DNA from: Cerrena zonata
Taxonomy: Eukaryota; Basidiomycota; Agaricomycetes; Polyporales; Cerrenaceae
NCBI GenBank assembly: GCA_038087015.1
Contig: JASBNA010000087.1
Span: 84,781-148,780 of the forward strand
Direction of reading: 5' to 3'
Length of the DNA stretch: 64,000 nucleotides
Shown here piece by piece: positions 26,723 to 40,500 of the stretch (the first letter of the stretch is position 1; every line of letters starts with the position of its first letter). Below the pieces are notes generated by a model, which made no database searches, had not been told where the DNA came from, and saw nothing but the letters and a program-made list of their open reading frames with translations. A program made the translations under genes and the position numbers.

Positions 26723-29700
26723 ATGGCCAGGACGAGTTTTGCTCCCTCCTTTAATCTCGACGTTTCTTCACTTGATTTTCTCCCAGCCCAAGATTTACCT
26801 CCGCACTCGCATTCTACCATTGACCACGAGAAGATTGCGCCATGGACGGTGCCAGAACAGCCCGAGGATGAAGCGGTGAGTATAAGATGCCTTCTATTTG
26901 TGTTTTCTTGCATCGGAGAGAGGGAGAGAGAGGGGCTGGACTGGAATAGAGAACTTAGGCAAGGGCGATTGTTTCACCCGACTCCGTGCTTAAAACAACC
27001 CGCCCAAACACCACATTCTTCGAGCGCGGTTCCGGAAGACATTAAAGAGGTCCGCGACCCGTATTGGTGACGAACAATCGAACATGTCAATAACATTGCG
27101 TTCCCTTCGTCGAACTCCGGCCGATTCGCGAAACATCCATCCTCCACCAGTTTATTTCGTTAGCACCTTGCGCCATACCTATCGACTGAGATACCTGGAC
27201 CTTAAATTCACATGCGATTTCATGACCGCAAAGAATCTCAAGTAATCTACTTCATCCGCAACCGTACTGTGCTTTCATAAAGCGCGTCCTTCCTCTAACG
27301 CTACATCAGCATTAATCGAACTATTTTCATCAACGCACATCGTATCTATTATGGAGGCGTTCGTACAAGATCCCCAACAGCATGCCCTGAGAAAGATTTG
27401 GTCGTTTGATGTGAAGGACGTTTGCAGACATGGCAGGGCTGAGGCGTCGACCCTCGCATTTTCGACGGTCTCAACCGATGTGACTGGACCAGAGCCGTAT
27501 TGACCTTATTCAACGTGAGGCACCGAATATAATGTGTACGTATGTTGCATAGCCTAATGATTCCAAATCAATGTATTGAGTGGTATACGGTTTGAAGGTT
27601 CTTACGGTGCATTTATGGACCTTCTGCATTCAATTTGAAGCATAGAATGGGCTCAGGCTCTCCCTCACTCAAGGCTCCCTCGACGTGGAGGTCATTTCTA
27701 TGCTACAACCTTGATATATCCTCGCGTTGTTTGACTTAACCTACTCTTCCGAGGAATCGAAACGGATTCTTAAAATCTCCCGATTGTCAGAGATGAATGT
27801 GTACTTCATCCGATATGGGGGCGGTTCTAATGCTTAGCTCTTATGCCAACCTACCCGTGAACCTCTCTCTCGGTGTCCGCATACTATATACAACTCCTTG
27901 TTTTCTATGTTCTCTATGTGCCCAGTTACTTATTTATGCTTTTGTTAGCCTACACCGCCATCAAAACTCCCGTTCGGGTTTCCTCACAAACCCTCCACTT
28001 CAACCTTGGGTAATGCTAGCACATCTAGCCTTTTGCGACAGCGGCCGTCAGACACGCAAAGCGTGGAGAGCAGCTTCAGCTATGGAGACACTCTCCGGCC
28101 TACAGATATCGCTGCCAGGAAACCTAGTTCCTCCCCCTTGACGCGATTTGGAAATCTTATCAAGAAACGGTCGAAAAGCGCGCTGCGCTCGGGAAGTATG
28201 CAAATCGACTCTACTGCCGCACCTGATGTCCCGCCTTTGCCTTCGCCCGATTTCTTCGAGTCAACTAGAAGGTCAAAGAAAGATAGAAAGAAGAAGCTTT
28301 CTAATGCTCCACTTCCTCCTCCACCTCCTCCTAAGGAGTCAGAATTCACACTCGACACCAATCTTGACAAAATGGAAGGTATCATCGACATGGCTGTGCA
28401 TCAAGGTTCCTCTGGAGACCCTGGCTCGCCGAGTAGTGGAAGTGGAGGGTTTGACGCGTCGTGCGGGGCCTCTACAATTCTGGGGTCTGATGCTTCTTCA
28501 TTCAACTTGGACTTTGCACTATCTCCATCGTTCAGCAATCCATTTCAGCCCTCTTCGGTATCGGGGAGCAATAATAAGCCATATTCCAATGGACATTTTT
28601 TCGACACTCGTAAGGTTTCACCCACGTCGCATCCACACCCTTCAACCTTCCGCAGTATCAATTCAACCGACCACAGTTATGAAGATGGTGACAGTCGGCC
28701 TTGGACTCCGCCGGAAAGCTGGGCAGTAGAGAAGGAGGGAAATGACTTAGGCAACGTCACTACAAGTTCTGATGACAGTATCAACGAGCGACCGACTTCT
28801 GTTTCCAATAGGAGGAGAAAGGGAGCCCGGCAAAGTAAAGCTCCTCGAATTCGAGATGGTGATACAATGTACAAGATTCGCATCTACCGCGCGAATAACA
28901 GCTACCATGTTGTTTCTATCGACCTCGGTGTCACGGTGGCCGACCTCACTCCTCAGTTAAACAAGAAGCTTTTACTTAGGGAGGATGCAGAAGTTCATCG
29001 GCTTTATTTGAAAGAGAGGGGAAGAGGTTTGATAATTCTTATCTCTAGCCAGACCGTTTCACTCACATGACGTGTAAAACAGAACGTGTACTAGCGCAAA
29101 CAGAGAAACCTGCCAATATTGTCCGTCGTCGTTTGGAGCAGGCGGGATACGATGCAGCGGATGGACTCGACATGCTAGGAGCTCAAGATATATACTTCTT
29201 AATGAAATTCGTATACAAGAGTAATGTTCTAGGGCCGACAGTCAGTGACGCCGTTTATGTCGTCTTGACCATTGCTTGCTCACGTATCATTTCAGGAGGA
29301 TAACCTCAATCTCGATGATTTTGAACATGTCGATCTTTCAGCTCGAGGCATCAAGACGATACCTGTCATACTTTACTCTCATGCCGAGACTATCATCACC
29401 CTTAATATTTCCAAGAATCCTATGTTGGAAATACCTCTGGACTTTGTTCAGCTGTGCACATCCCTCCGGGTGCTGCGGCTAGCGTTTATGGCGATGAAAA
29501 AAGTGCCGCAGAGTGTACGCCACTGTACTTCCTTACATTGGCTCGACCTTTCTTGCAACCGTATTGGGGATTTGGAAGACGCTGCTCTTGACTCCCTTAC
29601 GAATCTTGCCAACCTCAAGCTACAGAATAACCGGTTGACGAAATTGCCCCGTTATTTTCACCGCTTGGACAAACTTAGGACGTTGAATATATCTAACAAC

Positions 29701-32700
29701 AAGTTCCATACCTTCCCCGAGGTAATTGGCAAGCTCAAGGGTCTACTGGATATAGACGTATCGTTCAACATGATCTCGGATTTACCGGACGAAATTGGGG
29801 ATTTACACTCACTCGAACGTCTCATCATCGTGGGTAATCGGGTAACAAAGTTTCCTCTCGCATGCCACAAGCTGTCTAGCTTGCGGAACCTCGATTGTCG
29901 CCGGAATAACATATCTGACCTCTCAGTGGTCTCCATGCTGCCGAAGGTGGACACCATCCATGCAGACCACAACGCCGTGGCGAGTGTCGATCTATCGTTC
30001 GGCCCCTCACTCCGTGATTTGCGGATATCGCATAACGACATCACACAACTGACCGTAGTACCGGGTCCTCTGGGACAATCCTTCATTCTCACTGAACTTG
30101 ACCTATCTTCCGCCAAGATATCATCCCTCGATGGCTTAGCCCTCTCCCATCTCACCTCTTTGAGCTACCTCCGGCTTTGTCACAACTCGATCCGCACCAT
30201 ACCCGATTCACTTGGGGAACTTCGAGAGCTACAGCGGTTCGCGTGCTCAAACAACCAACTTTACTCCCTCCCAGCCTCGATCAGTAATCTTCAGAAGCTA
30301 GAACACCTAGAGTTACACAACAACAGTCTGAAAGACCTGCCGGCTTCACTATGGTACTGCGCCTCATTGACCGTTATGAACCTGACGTCGAACTTGTTAG
30401 GCAACTTCAACGAACCACCAGTTGCCCAATCATCCGGTTTGCAGGACCAAACTCAAGGTATACGTCAGGGGCAGTTGCTAGGAGAGAGGAAAACCTCAGC
30501 CGTATCTCTCTCAAGTCGTGAATTACCTCCCTTGGCTAAATCCCTGGAGAAACTTCTTTTGGGCGAAAACCAACTCAGCGAGGATTCCCTACGACCCTTA
30601 ATGTTGTTGAAGAATTTGAAGGTTCTTAACCTATCCTTCAATGACATCTCAGAGATCCCACCGGGATTTTTCCCTGCACAAACACGTTTAGAAGAACTGT
30701 ATCTCAGCGGAAACAAGTTGTCATCCCTCCCTACTGAAGATCTAAGCGCCTTGGAATATCTGAAGGTTCTCTACTTGAACGGAAATCGCTTGCAAACCTT
30801 ACCAAAGGAACTAGGTTCCCTAAAATGCCTCGCCATCCTTGACGTGGGCAGCAATAACCTCAAATACAACATGAACAACACCGACTTCGATTGGCATTGG
30901 TACGTTTATCTTATCCTCGTCTCTTTGGAAAACGGTAACTAATTTATATTTGCCCAGGAATTTCAACCCATCCCTTCAATACCTCAATCTTTCTGGCAAT
31001 AAACGACTGGAGATCAAACTTGATGGCAAATCGCTCAACAGAAACCTGGGATCGAAGCGAATCGCAACAGGCGATTTCGCCAGTTTACCTTCTCTAAAGG
31101 TACTCGGCCTAATTGATGTCACCACCTCGCACCATTTCACCATCCCTGAAGACAACGAGGAACGGCGAGTGCGTACGTCGCTGTCGGAGGTGAACGGGAT
31201 GGCCTACGGAATTGCCGATACGTTAGGAGCTGGATTCGCCAATCCTGACAGCTTGATGCTGAATACGTTTGATCTCGTGCAGCCCAATTTCGATGGCAGG
31301 CCCGACGAAGCTGTTTTCGCCATGTTCGGTCGTTCAGTCGCCAGCAACAGTAGTAGTCGAGTTTCCAGATATCTTCACGATCATTTCATCGCCGTTTTCT
31401 CCAACGAGCTGAATGGCTTATCAAACAAAGGTGGAGATGTTACTGATGCCTTGCGACGATCCTTCCTCACATTGAACAAGTATCTTCACGACTACTTGTA
31501 TTTGTACGATCGACGGCGACCCTCCACAGGCAGCACCAACACTGCTCCCGCTCATCCTTATCACGATCTCTCCGCTACTCGAAGTGGGGCCTCAGGAATC
31601 GTTGCTTATTTTGTTGGCAAAACTCTATTTGTTGCGAATGCTGGCAATTCCCTGGCTGTTCTATCCCATCAAGGCACTGCCCAACTTCTGTCTCAAAAAC
31701 ATGACCCTTTTGACAGAGCTGAAACTGCTCGTATTCGTGCTGCAGAGGGTTGGGTCACGCCGAAAGGATTAGTAAATGACGAGATCGACATAGACGTATC
31801 TCGATCGTTTGGTTTCTACTACCTGCTGCCAATTGTGAATGCCCGCCCACATATCGTGGTTCGACCGCTTACCGAGTTGGATGAATTCCTTATCATCGCG
31901 AACCAGGGTCTTTGGGATATCGTACCTTACCAAACGGCCGTGGATATCGCACGTACTGAGCGATCCGATCCGATGATAGCTGCCCAGAAGCTTCGAGATT
32001 TCGCTATTAGTTATGGTGCCGAGTGCACTACGATGATCATGGTGATCTCCGTTGCCGACCTTTTTAGCCAGAGTTCTACCCGATCGCGACAGGCAACACA
32101 GGACCATCTGGATACAGAAATATTCACAGCCCGAAAGCGTATGAGGAAGGACGAGAATGTCAATATTAATCTTTCTCGATTGAATGACGAAGTATCTCCC
32201 CCAACTGGACACCTTGCGCTTGTGTTTACAGATATCCGTAACTCGACCCATTTGTGGGAGGTGAACGCAGGAATGGAAACGGCTATGCAGCAACATAACC
32301 TCCTACTTCGACGACAACTACGATTATGTGGTGGTTATGAAGTCAAGACTGAAGGAGATGCATTCATGTGTTCATTCCCAACTGCCATGTCCGCGCTGTG
32401 GTGGTGTCTTAGCGTACAGGTCGAACTACTCAAGGTTGCTTGGCCGCTAGAGATCCTAGAATGTGAAGACGGAGAAGAGAAATACGATGTCAGTGGGAAG
32501 CTAGTCGCTCGTGGGCTTTCGGTCCGTATGGGTATCCATCAAGGAAGACCTTTATGTGAACCCGATCCCACCACTCATCGCATGGATTACCTTGGTCCCA
32601 TTGTCAATCGTGCATCTCGGATAAGTGGCAGCGCTCATGGTGGACAGATCATGTGCAGTGCCGACGTCATTCGAGAGATCCATGCCACGATCTTTGATGT

Positions 32701-33310
32701 CGATTCCAAAACGGAGCATTCACACCTCCAACCTTCCCAAGCCATCGAAGCCATCCGTCTCCTTGGTGTCGAGATAAAGCACGTAGGAGAGGTCAAACTG
32801 AAAGGGTTGGAAGTACCCGAGACTCTATCTCTTGTTTACCCTAAGGACTTGATTGGTCGCCATACGATCGAAGCACCCGAAAACCACCTTGGCACCGCTG
32901 GTTCTCGTGTTCAATTCAGTGTCGAGCAGATGAGGGAGTTGGCTTTGCTTTGTGTCCGACTCGAGACACTCACTAGTTCACGTGTTTTCCGTCCTCTCCC
33001 TGCTCGAAAGGGAAGCCTTTCGCAGGAAGAGAAAGCTGAAGAAGACACAAATCCGATCTACTTCTACGGCAATTCAGACATCCTAATCCCCACAATGCAA
33101 AACTCTTCGGACGCGGAGCTCATGCAAGTGTTGGACTCACTATCCATGCGTATCGAGAACGCCCTGGCAGCCTTAACTTTGAAACAAATTGTTGCAATGA
33201 ACAAACCCGTAAACGGCGGTGGATCCAACTCACGGAGGCGCGGCGGTAGTATGGATGTACGGACGTTACAGCAACTTCTATCACTTCTATCACCTCTATC
33301 ACCTTCATAA
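26723..33310 (+). CDS. CYR1: adenylate cyclase (RA-LRR-PP2C-cyclase)
   Basis: This peripheral-membrane enzyme makes cAMP from ATP and feeds PKA for nutrient sensing and development. Exons proposed are 26723-26875, 27949-29026, 29083-29240, 29296-30899 and 30958-33310, about 1781 residues. After a disordered Ser/Pro-rich N-terminus comes a Ras-association domain (about 357-460), then some 20 leucine-rich repeats (about 470-1050). A PP2C-like domain (about 1066-1400) follows, in which the usual metal-binding FDGHG is replaced by MFGRS, so it is probably inactive. The class III cyclase domain (from about 1420) has the metal aspartates in FTDIRNST and KTEGDAF, and DYLGPIVNRASR for ATP and transition-state contacts. 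The domain order is diagnostic for fungal adenylate cyclase. The first exon is the weak point: it joins in phase across a 1073-nt intron, and additional N-terminal exons may be missing, since many relatives are longer. Confidence 0.92.
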
Positions 33311-33648
33311 GAGTCTTATCTGTCTATTTTTGGCTATGTAGCATATATTTTCCGTTTTTCTTCTATGTCTTTCTGGGACCTGTTTGTGCAGTTATCGCTC
33401 TAGATTCGCATATGTTATTTCATCCGCTCTGCATTGCTATTTATTCCTGCATTTCATGTATACCATTGTACCATTGTAACATTCTCACATTGTATCGTAA
33501 TCGAAACGTCGCTGGTCAATATTGATATCATAACCTTTGGAAGATTCAACTTGCTCCAACAATCATGCTACTGTAATACAGTATACAACCTACAGACTTC
33601 TGGTTCAACCCTTGCACCCCGCATTTCAACCATAATATTGCACATGAT
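33311..33648. other. convergent 3' region between adenylate cyclase and glyoxalase
   Basis: A short T-rich stretch holds the 3' ends of two convergent genes. No coding segment is seen. Confidence 0.5.
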
Positions 33649-34376
33649 TTATAGGCTAAGTCGAGTAGGTACGATCTCGATCCAATAGCCATCTGGATCC
33701 AAGATGAACGCAATATGTTTCATGTTGCCGTCGGTCAATCTCTTCTTGAAGGGTACACCCAATTCCTCAAACCTAGCACAGGCCTTCTGGATGTCAGGGA
33801 CAGTGATGGCGATGTGCCCGAAGCCACGTCCAGGGTCACTATTCCCACTAGCGTACCCTTGGAAGTTGGGGTCTGATTCAGTTCCGTGGTTGTGAGTGAG
33901 TTCAAGTACACCTATAATTTTAACTGAATCAGGACTACTGAGTGGAAGGATGAGTTCGGGGAGTCGCATTACCCTCGCGATTTAGACGTGAGTCCTTTTT
34001 CTCCTCTTCAGTGTCCTTACCTCCCGAGTGGTCATACCCGAGGAAGTATAGGGTAAAGGTCTCCATTTTCATTTCTAAGATCAATACAATCATTAGAATG
34101 ATAATAATATGAGCGTTGATGATAAAATCGAAGGAGAACCCACCAGAAAGGAGGTCGAAGCCCAAGACCTGTTGGATAATCATCTCAACGCAATTATCTT
34201 ACTGTAGGTGTTGCTGCTCACACACCTCTGTATAGAATTTGAGAGAGACCTTAGGGTCTTTCACACGAATCATGGTGTGGTTAAACTACGTTTGTGGTTT
34301 AGGTCAGCATTCGGCAGAGGCTGTACATATCGACAAGGTTTACCTTGTAACCTTCGGTCTCTGCTGTACGAGGCAT
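33649..34376 (-). CDS. GLO1: glyoxalase I (lactoylglutathione lyase)
   Basis: This enzyme isomerises the hemithioacetal of methylglyoxal and glutathione to S-lactoylglutathione, detoxifying a glycolytic by-product in the cytosol. Exons are 34376-34344, 34285-34226, 34168-34144, 34074-33973 and 33911-33649, giving 160 residues. Across the joins the family reads cleanly: [62 protein letters not shown] and [11 protein letters not shown]. These supply the His/Glu metal ligands. The length suits the short, single-lobe form that works as a dimer. The first exon encodes only 11 residues and exon 3 is 25 nt, which is why the N-terminal half is easily missed. I see no targeting signal. Confidence 0.93.
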
Positions 34377-34904
34377 ATTGGTGTAGAAGATGGTGGAAGT
34401 GCGAGACAGTGGGAAACGACGAAGATGGTTCGTGCTGACTCTCCAGAGCTATATATGCAGGATATCGATGACGTCGATCACATGGAAAATACTTCCGAGT
34501 CCGGCCATGGGCATACTGGCTCTATATGAGGGCCTGGTTCAAATGTCAGTATAATATAATTGCTTGCTTATCAAGCCGAATCACTTGGCACAGTACTGCA
34601 CTTGTAAGTAGGTGGTATTGCCAGGATAACTTGAACTTGGATGCAGCCCACTGGCGGGGCCAGTAGGGTCCGTTCCATTTTGAAGCAGTAATAAAAATGG
34701 TCCGAGTTGGCCGGAGAACCCGCATTCGACCTCCTCTGTTCTCAGCGGCTGGTGCTTCAAGTTACCGTTTCACATCGCGCCCAGGAAGACAAATTATATT
34801 GAAAGAGCTTATATAGCATGATTGCCACAATGCCCATATCGTTTCTAGCTTCCCCCGGCCTACTACTACGGTGACTGTGCCTTCGTAGCCCTGGACCAGG
34901 CGTA
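34377..34904. other. divergent promoter region, glyoxalase I and P450
   Basis: About 530 nt lie between two head-to-head genes and probably act as promoters for both. A TATATAG word (34810-34816) lies about 90 nt upstream of the P450 start. No coding sequence is supported. Confidence 0.45.
34810..34816 (+). promoter_or_regulatory. TATA box of the P450 gene
   Basis: A TATATAG word about 90 nt upstream of ATG 34905 is a conventional distance for a fungal core promoter. Confidence 0.4.
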
Positions 34905-37394
34905 ATGATTTTGTCATTGGCGTGGCCTGTTGTCGGCCTTGCTTTGCTTGCATACCTCTTGCAGAAAGTGCACAGAGCTTATGTCGCTATAAAGGTAAGC
35001 AGTGGTTTCAAACTCTGCCGTGTGTCCAAACGTTTGGCTCAATGTCTACGCTATAATACTTAGACATTCAAAGGGGTCCCGGTCTACCTCGTCGCTATCG
35101 ATCCTTTGTCTGCTCCTGGAAATCTCCTACCAAATTTCCGTCTAAATCCAGGCTTGATAGAGTCATGGAATAAGTCTGCGACACGTAAGTTCATTTGCTA
35201 GATAATCTCATGTTGTGGTTTATGGGCTGCAATTCGGGGCCTTAGTGACCATCTCGATTTGAGTACTTTGTGCATCGTACCATCGCTTGACCGTGGATGT
35301 GTAGGCACAGGACGGTCACATGAACCCGTACCCATGTGCCACTGGAGCACGTCGATCACTTCATGGTGACATGTGCGAATGTAAAGACAGACTGCGGCCA
35401 TGATGTTCCTTTTTGAAACTGCCGCTATCAGTATACCACACCGCTATGCGTATGCCTAACCCTGCAATGCACTCACCCGCAAACAAAACTGATGGCTAAC
35501 AAACGCACAAAACATGCAGTTTTCTCGAGCAGGAATACAGACGTCCTCCTATATGTACCCCTTCTCAACGGCAGAATTAGGCTGCACTGCTCTTCACCTG
35601 ACGCCTTGAGGACGCTTCTCAGCGATCCTTTCCTTTTCACTAAACCTTCCGCGTCCCTGTCATTAGAGTGAGTTTAGGCAATAGATACCCTACTCATTTC
35701 CTAACCTGAATACTAGCTTGATGGGATCAAACCTTGTTGCATCCACTGGTGAACAATGGCGAAGGCATAGGAAGATTACCGCACCTGCATTTGACAATCA
35801 AACGTAGGTGAGCCTTCCTCTGATGTGATGTCCGAGTTTTAATTTCTTGCTCAGGTACAAAGATGTTTGGGAAGTCACTACGAGGCTGTATAACGAGATG
35901 CTTGCTACCGATTCCTGGAAGTCAGGGAACCAGCACTTCTTTTCCGCTTTCAACCAATTTACGACAAGAGTATGTGCCATGGAGTATTCATGTATGGTAT
36001 GCCCCTGAAACTGACTGCCCTGTTAAGGTTGCGCTATTGGTGATCTCCGCGTGTGGATTTAATATGCGACTCCGCTGGGATGAGTCCCCTACCCGCGACC
36101 ATCTCTCTAATTCTGTTGATGACACTATCGTGACCGTTAGTACCACGCTTCTAGGGAAGTTGCTATTCCCATCTTGGGTATTCAATATTCCCACTAAAGG
36201 GTGTGTCTTTATCATTATTTGCATCTCTACGCCGTTTTTAGAGCGAAAAATATAGACTTCGCCGAATCAAGACTGCGTTTAATGATTTCCAAACATTTTT
36301 GGACGCCGAGGTCTCAAACAAGAAGCGGGAACTCAAGAATGATCGTCAATTCGATGGCTCCCTCAGTGATGCGAACAAGTCTGTTTTTGCACGACTCGTT
36401 ACTGCTAGTGAGCAAGAAGGTGCAAAAGGTCTTGATCAGCACGAATTAATTGGCAATCTCTTTATTTTCCTCTTTGCTGGTGTAAGTGGTATTTCTCATA
36501 TTTACCGTTCGGATAGCTGAGACAGGGCTGTTAGCACGAAACCACCGCTCATACTCTCGTTGTCACACTGGCTCTACTGGCTTTATATCCTGATGAGCAG
36601 GATCGCGTTTATAACCATATCAAGAATGTCCTTGGCGACTCCGAACCAGTGCGTTCTTATCCCTTCTTATATTATTATTTCCTGACAAGATTAATGGGGC
36701 TGCAGAGATATGATGACTATGGTAATTTGGCTCCAGTCTTGCATTGTTTCTACGAAGCCCTCCGACTTTACCGTGAGTAATTTCTTTTCCCTAGGGACCG
36801 TAATCATCTGATATGAGTGATATACAGCTGCAGCATATGTTATGATGCGTGAAGCAACTGCAGATTCCGTCTTGACGGCGGAGGGACTTCTTCCATCCAG
36901 CGATACTCTTGCTATCCCCAAGGGCACTGAACTTGCCTTAGACGTAATCTGTGCATGTATGTTCGTCTCGCTTCCTGCATAACAAAACGAAATTCTAAAA
37001 TGGTCTAATAGCTCGTCACGAACGGTCGTACCCAAATCCCCACGCATTTGTCCCAACACGCTGGGAAACGTCCTCAGAAACTGCTACTGCAGCCATCGAC
37101 AGTTTCATCGGTTTCTCTGTTGGTCCGCGAGTATGTCTGGGCAAGAAGTTCGCCACAACGGAAGCAGTGTGTTTCCTTACCAATCTATTGAAAGATTGGA
37201 AGGTGGATGTGAAATTGCTGAATGGGGAGTCGCCAGCTGAGTGGCAGGAAAGGATGCTGAAACCTACGCTCGGAGTGACTTTGAAGACAGGTGCGTTAGA
37301 TGTCATGATTTTCGGGTTTCGAGTTAATAGACTAATGTGTTTTATAGGGGACGTTCCTCTGATAATGACCAGACGATCTAGTATCAAGCAGTGA
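34905..37394 (+). CDS. cytochrome P450 monooxygenase
   Basis: This is a membrane-anchored heme monooxygenase of the endoplasmic reticulum, taking electrons from P450 reductase. Twelve exons are called: 34905-34994, 35064-35184, 35520-35667, 35717-35803, 35855-35969, 36028-36200, 36256-36481, 36535-36648, 36706-36772, 36828-36956, 37012-37290 and 37348-37394, giving 531 residues. The N-terminus is a single hydrophobic anchor (residues 2-20). Helix C shows WRRHRKITAPAF, helix I AGHETTAHT, helix K EALRLYP (ExxR), and the heme loop FSVGPRVCLG with cysteine 465. It resembles the CYP families expanded in mushrooms. The substrate cannot be inferred, and there is no surrounding biosynthetic cluster. 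Intron 2 is 335 nt, longer than its neighbours. The last intron (57 nt) has no stop and keeps frame, so retention would add 19 residues just before the C-terminus. Confidence 0.92.
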
Positions 37395-37519
37395 GCTTGC
37401 AGACGAGTGTATTTGTACGGTACTCCGTTGAGTCCTTTCTGTTGGATTGGGATGACGACGTTAGCTGTGATTGGCTTCCAAATTCTGTTTATACATTGGA
37501 CTAATAGGTACATCTACTG

Positions 37520-40500
37520 TCAGCTATAAGAAACCAGCTTCGCCCATTCGTATGTATTGTCGAACAAAGACCTGACGACAAAGTCTACTGGGTCCGGATT
37601 CTTCACCTTTGATAATGCAGTATTTATGACGAATCGCACTTATTACACCAGAATTCAGTGATCCAGACCAACTTACAGCAGAGAAAAGAACTCACGAGTA
37701 CGATCGTTTCCAGGAATCAGGTAGAACCCATTACTGGGAAGTCCGGTTTTGGTGTCAACAAAATAGCCGACTGTTCCAGCAGGGTGATCGATCCAAGCAA
37801 ATGCTGCGACACCACCGCTGGCTGAGACCTTGAAGGTAAGGTTAGAGCCGTGGGTAAGATGGACGTGAGGATCCGGGAGCGTCACAGTTGCCAATGACAC
37901 AGGTGTGAACTATGGAATGCAGGATTGTAAGATAAATATTGTTGCGATTCAGCCAAGTTAGTACGTACCACCTGTTCATTGGTGACTGTCTTACCGCCTA
38001 TGTTTGCGGTCAAGCTCAACACTAAGAAGACGTCTTCCTTCTTCGACCCCTTGGGCAATATGTTTGCCTCCAATCCTGAACCTTCCCAAATAACGCTCCC
38101 GTTTAGAGGACCAACATCCGTCTTCACCGTCTGACTGCTAACTTTCTTTCCGTTCCACTCGAACCATGAGAATTCCACGCCCACATCCTTAACAGGCTCT
38201 AACCTATCCGAGATCACCCTTACCTCCAAAGTTTCGCTTGAGGCAGTCCAGAAAGGATAAACAAGCAGAGGCGAAAAGGCGTTTGTCATGCCATACTGTA
38301 GAACCTTCCACCGTCCGGAGTATTCAATCGAACTCCAGCTAACGCCTTGCCAGATGTCGTTCAATTGCCAGACCAAGGATCCCAGATTATGTTCTCCGAG
38401 CCCAGAGCCACGTCTGTAAAATGCGATTTCCGAAACCATGTTCAAGCTTTGGAAAACTTGAGTGCTGAAGCACCATTGGGCGAATGTATGATTTGAGGTG
38501 GAAGTCAATGATGGAGCGGGGAGCCAGAGTTGGACGGCAGATGCCATTTGTTGTTGGCCTTGAGGTGCGTTAGGGTTGGGGAATGCAAGAGAGCCTGCAG
38601 GTGGGTGGTGGTCTCGAGAAACCACAACGGGAGAGTTGAACGAGAAGTCAGAGGGAGAGGTGAGAGCTTCCTCCCAGCTGTAGAAGGATGGCATGGAGTG
38701 GAAGCTGCAATTACCAGGTTCGTGAGATATTTGTACACTGCGATATCGGCCAAACTCACCCAAATTCGTTCATGAATCTAGATAGAGGGTAGGTACTATA
38801 GTCAAATGCTACAGAAGCATCGTAATTATAGCGTTCTAAAACAAAGCTGAATACTAGTCTCTACGGTGACGCACGTTGACTTGCTTACCTCCATTGCCGT
38901 AAATTTCACCGAACGTCTTGTTTGCATATCTAATCACGTATGGATCCAAACTGAGAACGCCACTAGTTGTTGAACAATCTGTGTACGCGACGGAGCTTTG
39001 TTCTTCATATACAATGTCATGTAAGAACTCTCCGAACAATGTCTGATACTGGTGGATGGTCAGAGTTAGAGAGACTATCAAACAACGCCTAAGACATTGA
39101 CTTGCCTCGTTCAAGTAATGTGTGCCGTTTGGAAGGCTAGAGTTAATGCTGATGACAATGCCCTCAATTTCGTTCCCACCAGCCCACTGGGCATTACTCG
39201 GATGACGTTTCACCCTTCGGACATTCTGTCGAACTTCGGGATCGATACTCTCCAGCAAGAAATCATTGATCGGATAAAGAGCGTCGGAGAAAATGAGCTC
39301 GCTCCAGGCAAGAATACCAAGCTCATCGCACGCGGAGTAAAAGTCATAACCACCGGTCAACTCGTCTGAGGGCTGATAGATTCCACCACCCCAAATTCGT
39401 AGCTATATAACGATTAGTTGCGTAGCATGCGTAAAAGTAGGTATAAGCATACCATATTCTGACCGCTGAGCACAGCACTTTCGAGCACCCACCGGACCTG
39501 TTCGGTTGTCATTCGTGCATAGAATGGGTCAAACGGCTAGGAATGCACAGATATGAGAACCGAACAAGTAGGACCTGTTGAACTCGCACGTACAATGATA
39601 TTGGTTCCGGAGCTATAGAACGCCTTTCCATTGATCTCAAAATGCCACTGATCTCCCGAGGTGATTCCACGATTCTTCACGTCTGCTTGAGAATAAGGCG
39701 TTTGAATGAGCTGGATTGTCCTGAAACCAGTCCTAGTGGTGAAAGAAACGCTTTCTTGTTGTCTGGCATCTGTGTCGTCAGGTTGAGCCGAAGAATGCTG
39801 CTGACTCCTCGTGAAGCTAAGCGTGATTGTGGCATTGTACAGCTTTGGTGTACCAAGGTTGTGCGGGAACCATCTCTGAGGCACGCCGTCGGGAATCTCG
39901 AAATGCGCGTTCACAAACGTCGGTTTTGCGACAGAACCAGCAATGTTCGAGATTTTTAATGGTGAACTTTTGACTTTCAGCTCGGGAAACTCGATGGTGA
40001 TCGAGGTTGACGTGAGAGGAGTTGAGGATCTGAGAGCCAGTGTGACGTTCACAACCCACGGCGCAGATTCATCCGGAGGAACGGTGGGAGCAGTGTTCTG
40101 ACCGCGTTTCAAAATTTCCAAGGCTGACTCCTCGATGAGAACAGGAGATGATCCGGAGGAAACAAGGAGCGGGTGGGAGGCTGGTGTCGAAGACGAACGG
40201 GGAGAAGGATTAGTCGACAGCGTAACCAAATAGGCTGGTTTGAATATTCCACTCGGAACAAAAGCAGGCCCCTGTCAAGAATAATTGGATACAATTACAG
40301 AAAACTTGAGGATCAGTCTGTACATACCCAGTCCCAGCCGAAGTCTGATTGAGTCTTTCGAATGAATTGCCGTATTCCAGTATATTCGAACTATGATAGA
40401 AAGGTTGGTCAGAATCATCACGTCGAGACCAACCCATTGCAACTAACATCAGCAGTTGGGCTAATTTCCGCGTCGGGTCGCGAGGTCACATTCAAGCCAT

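Noticed and set aside
29658..30155. 165-codon minus frame within adenylate cyclase
   Set aside because: It is the antisense shadow of the leucine-rich repeats.
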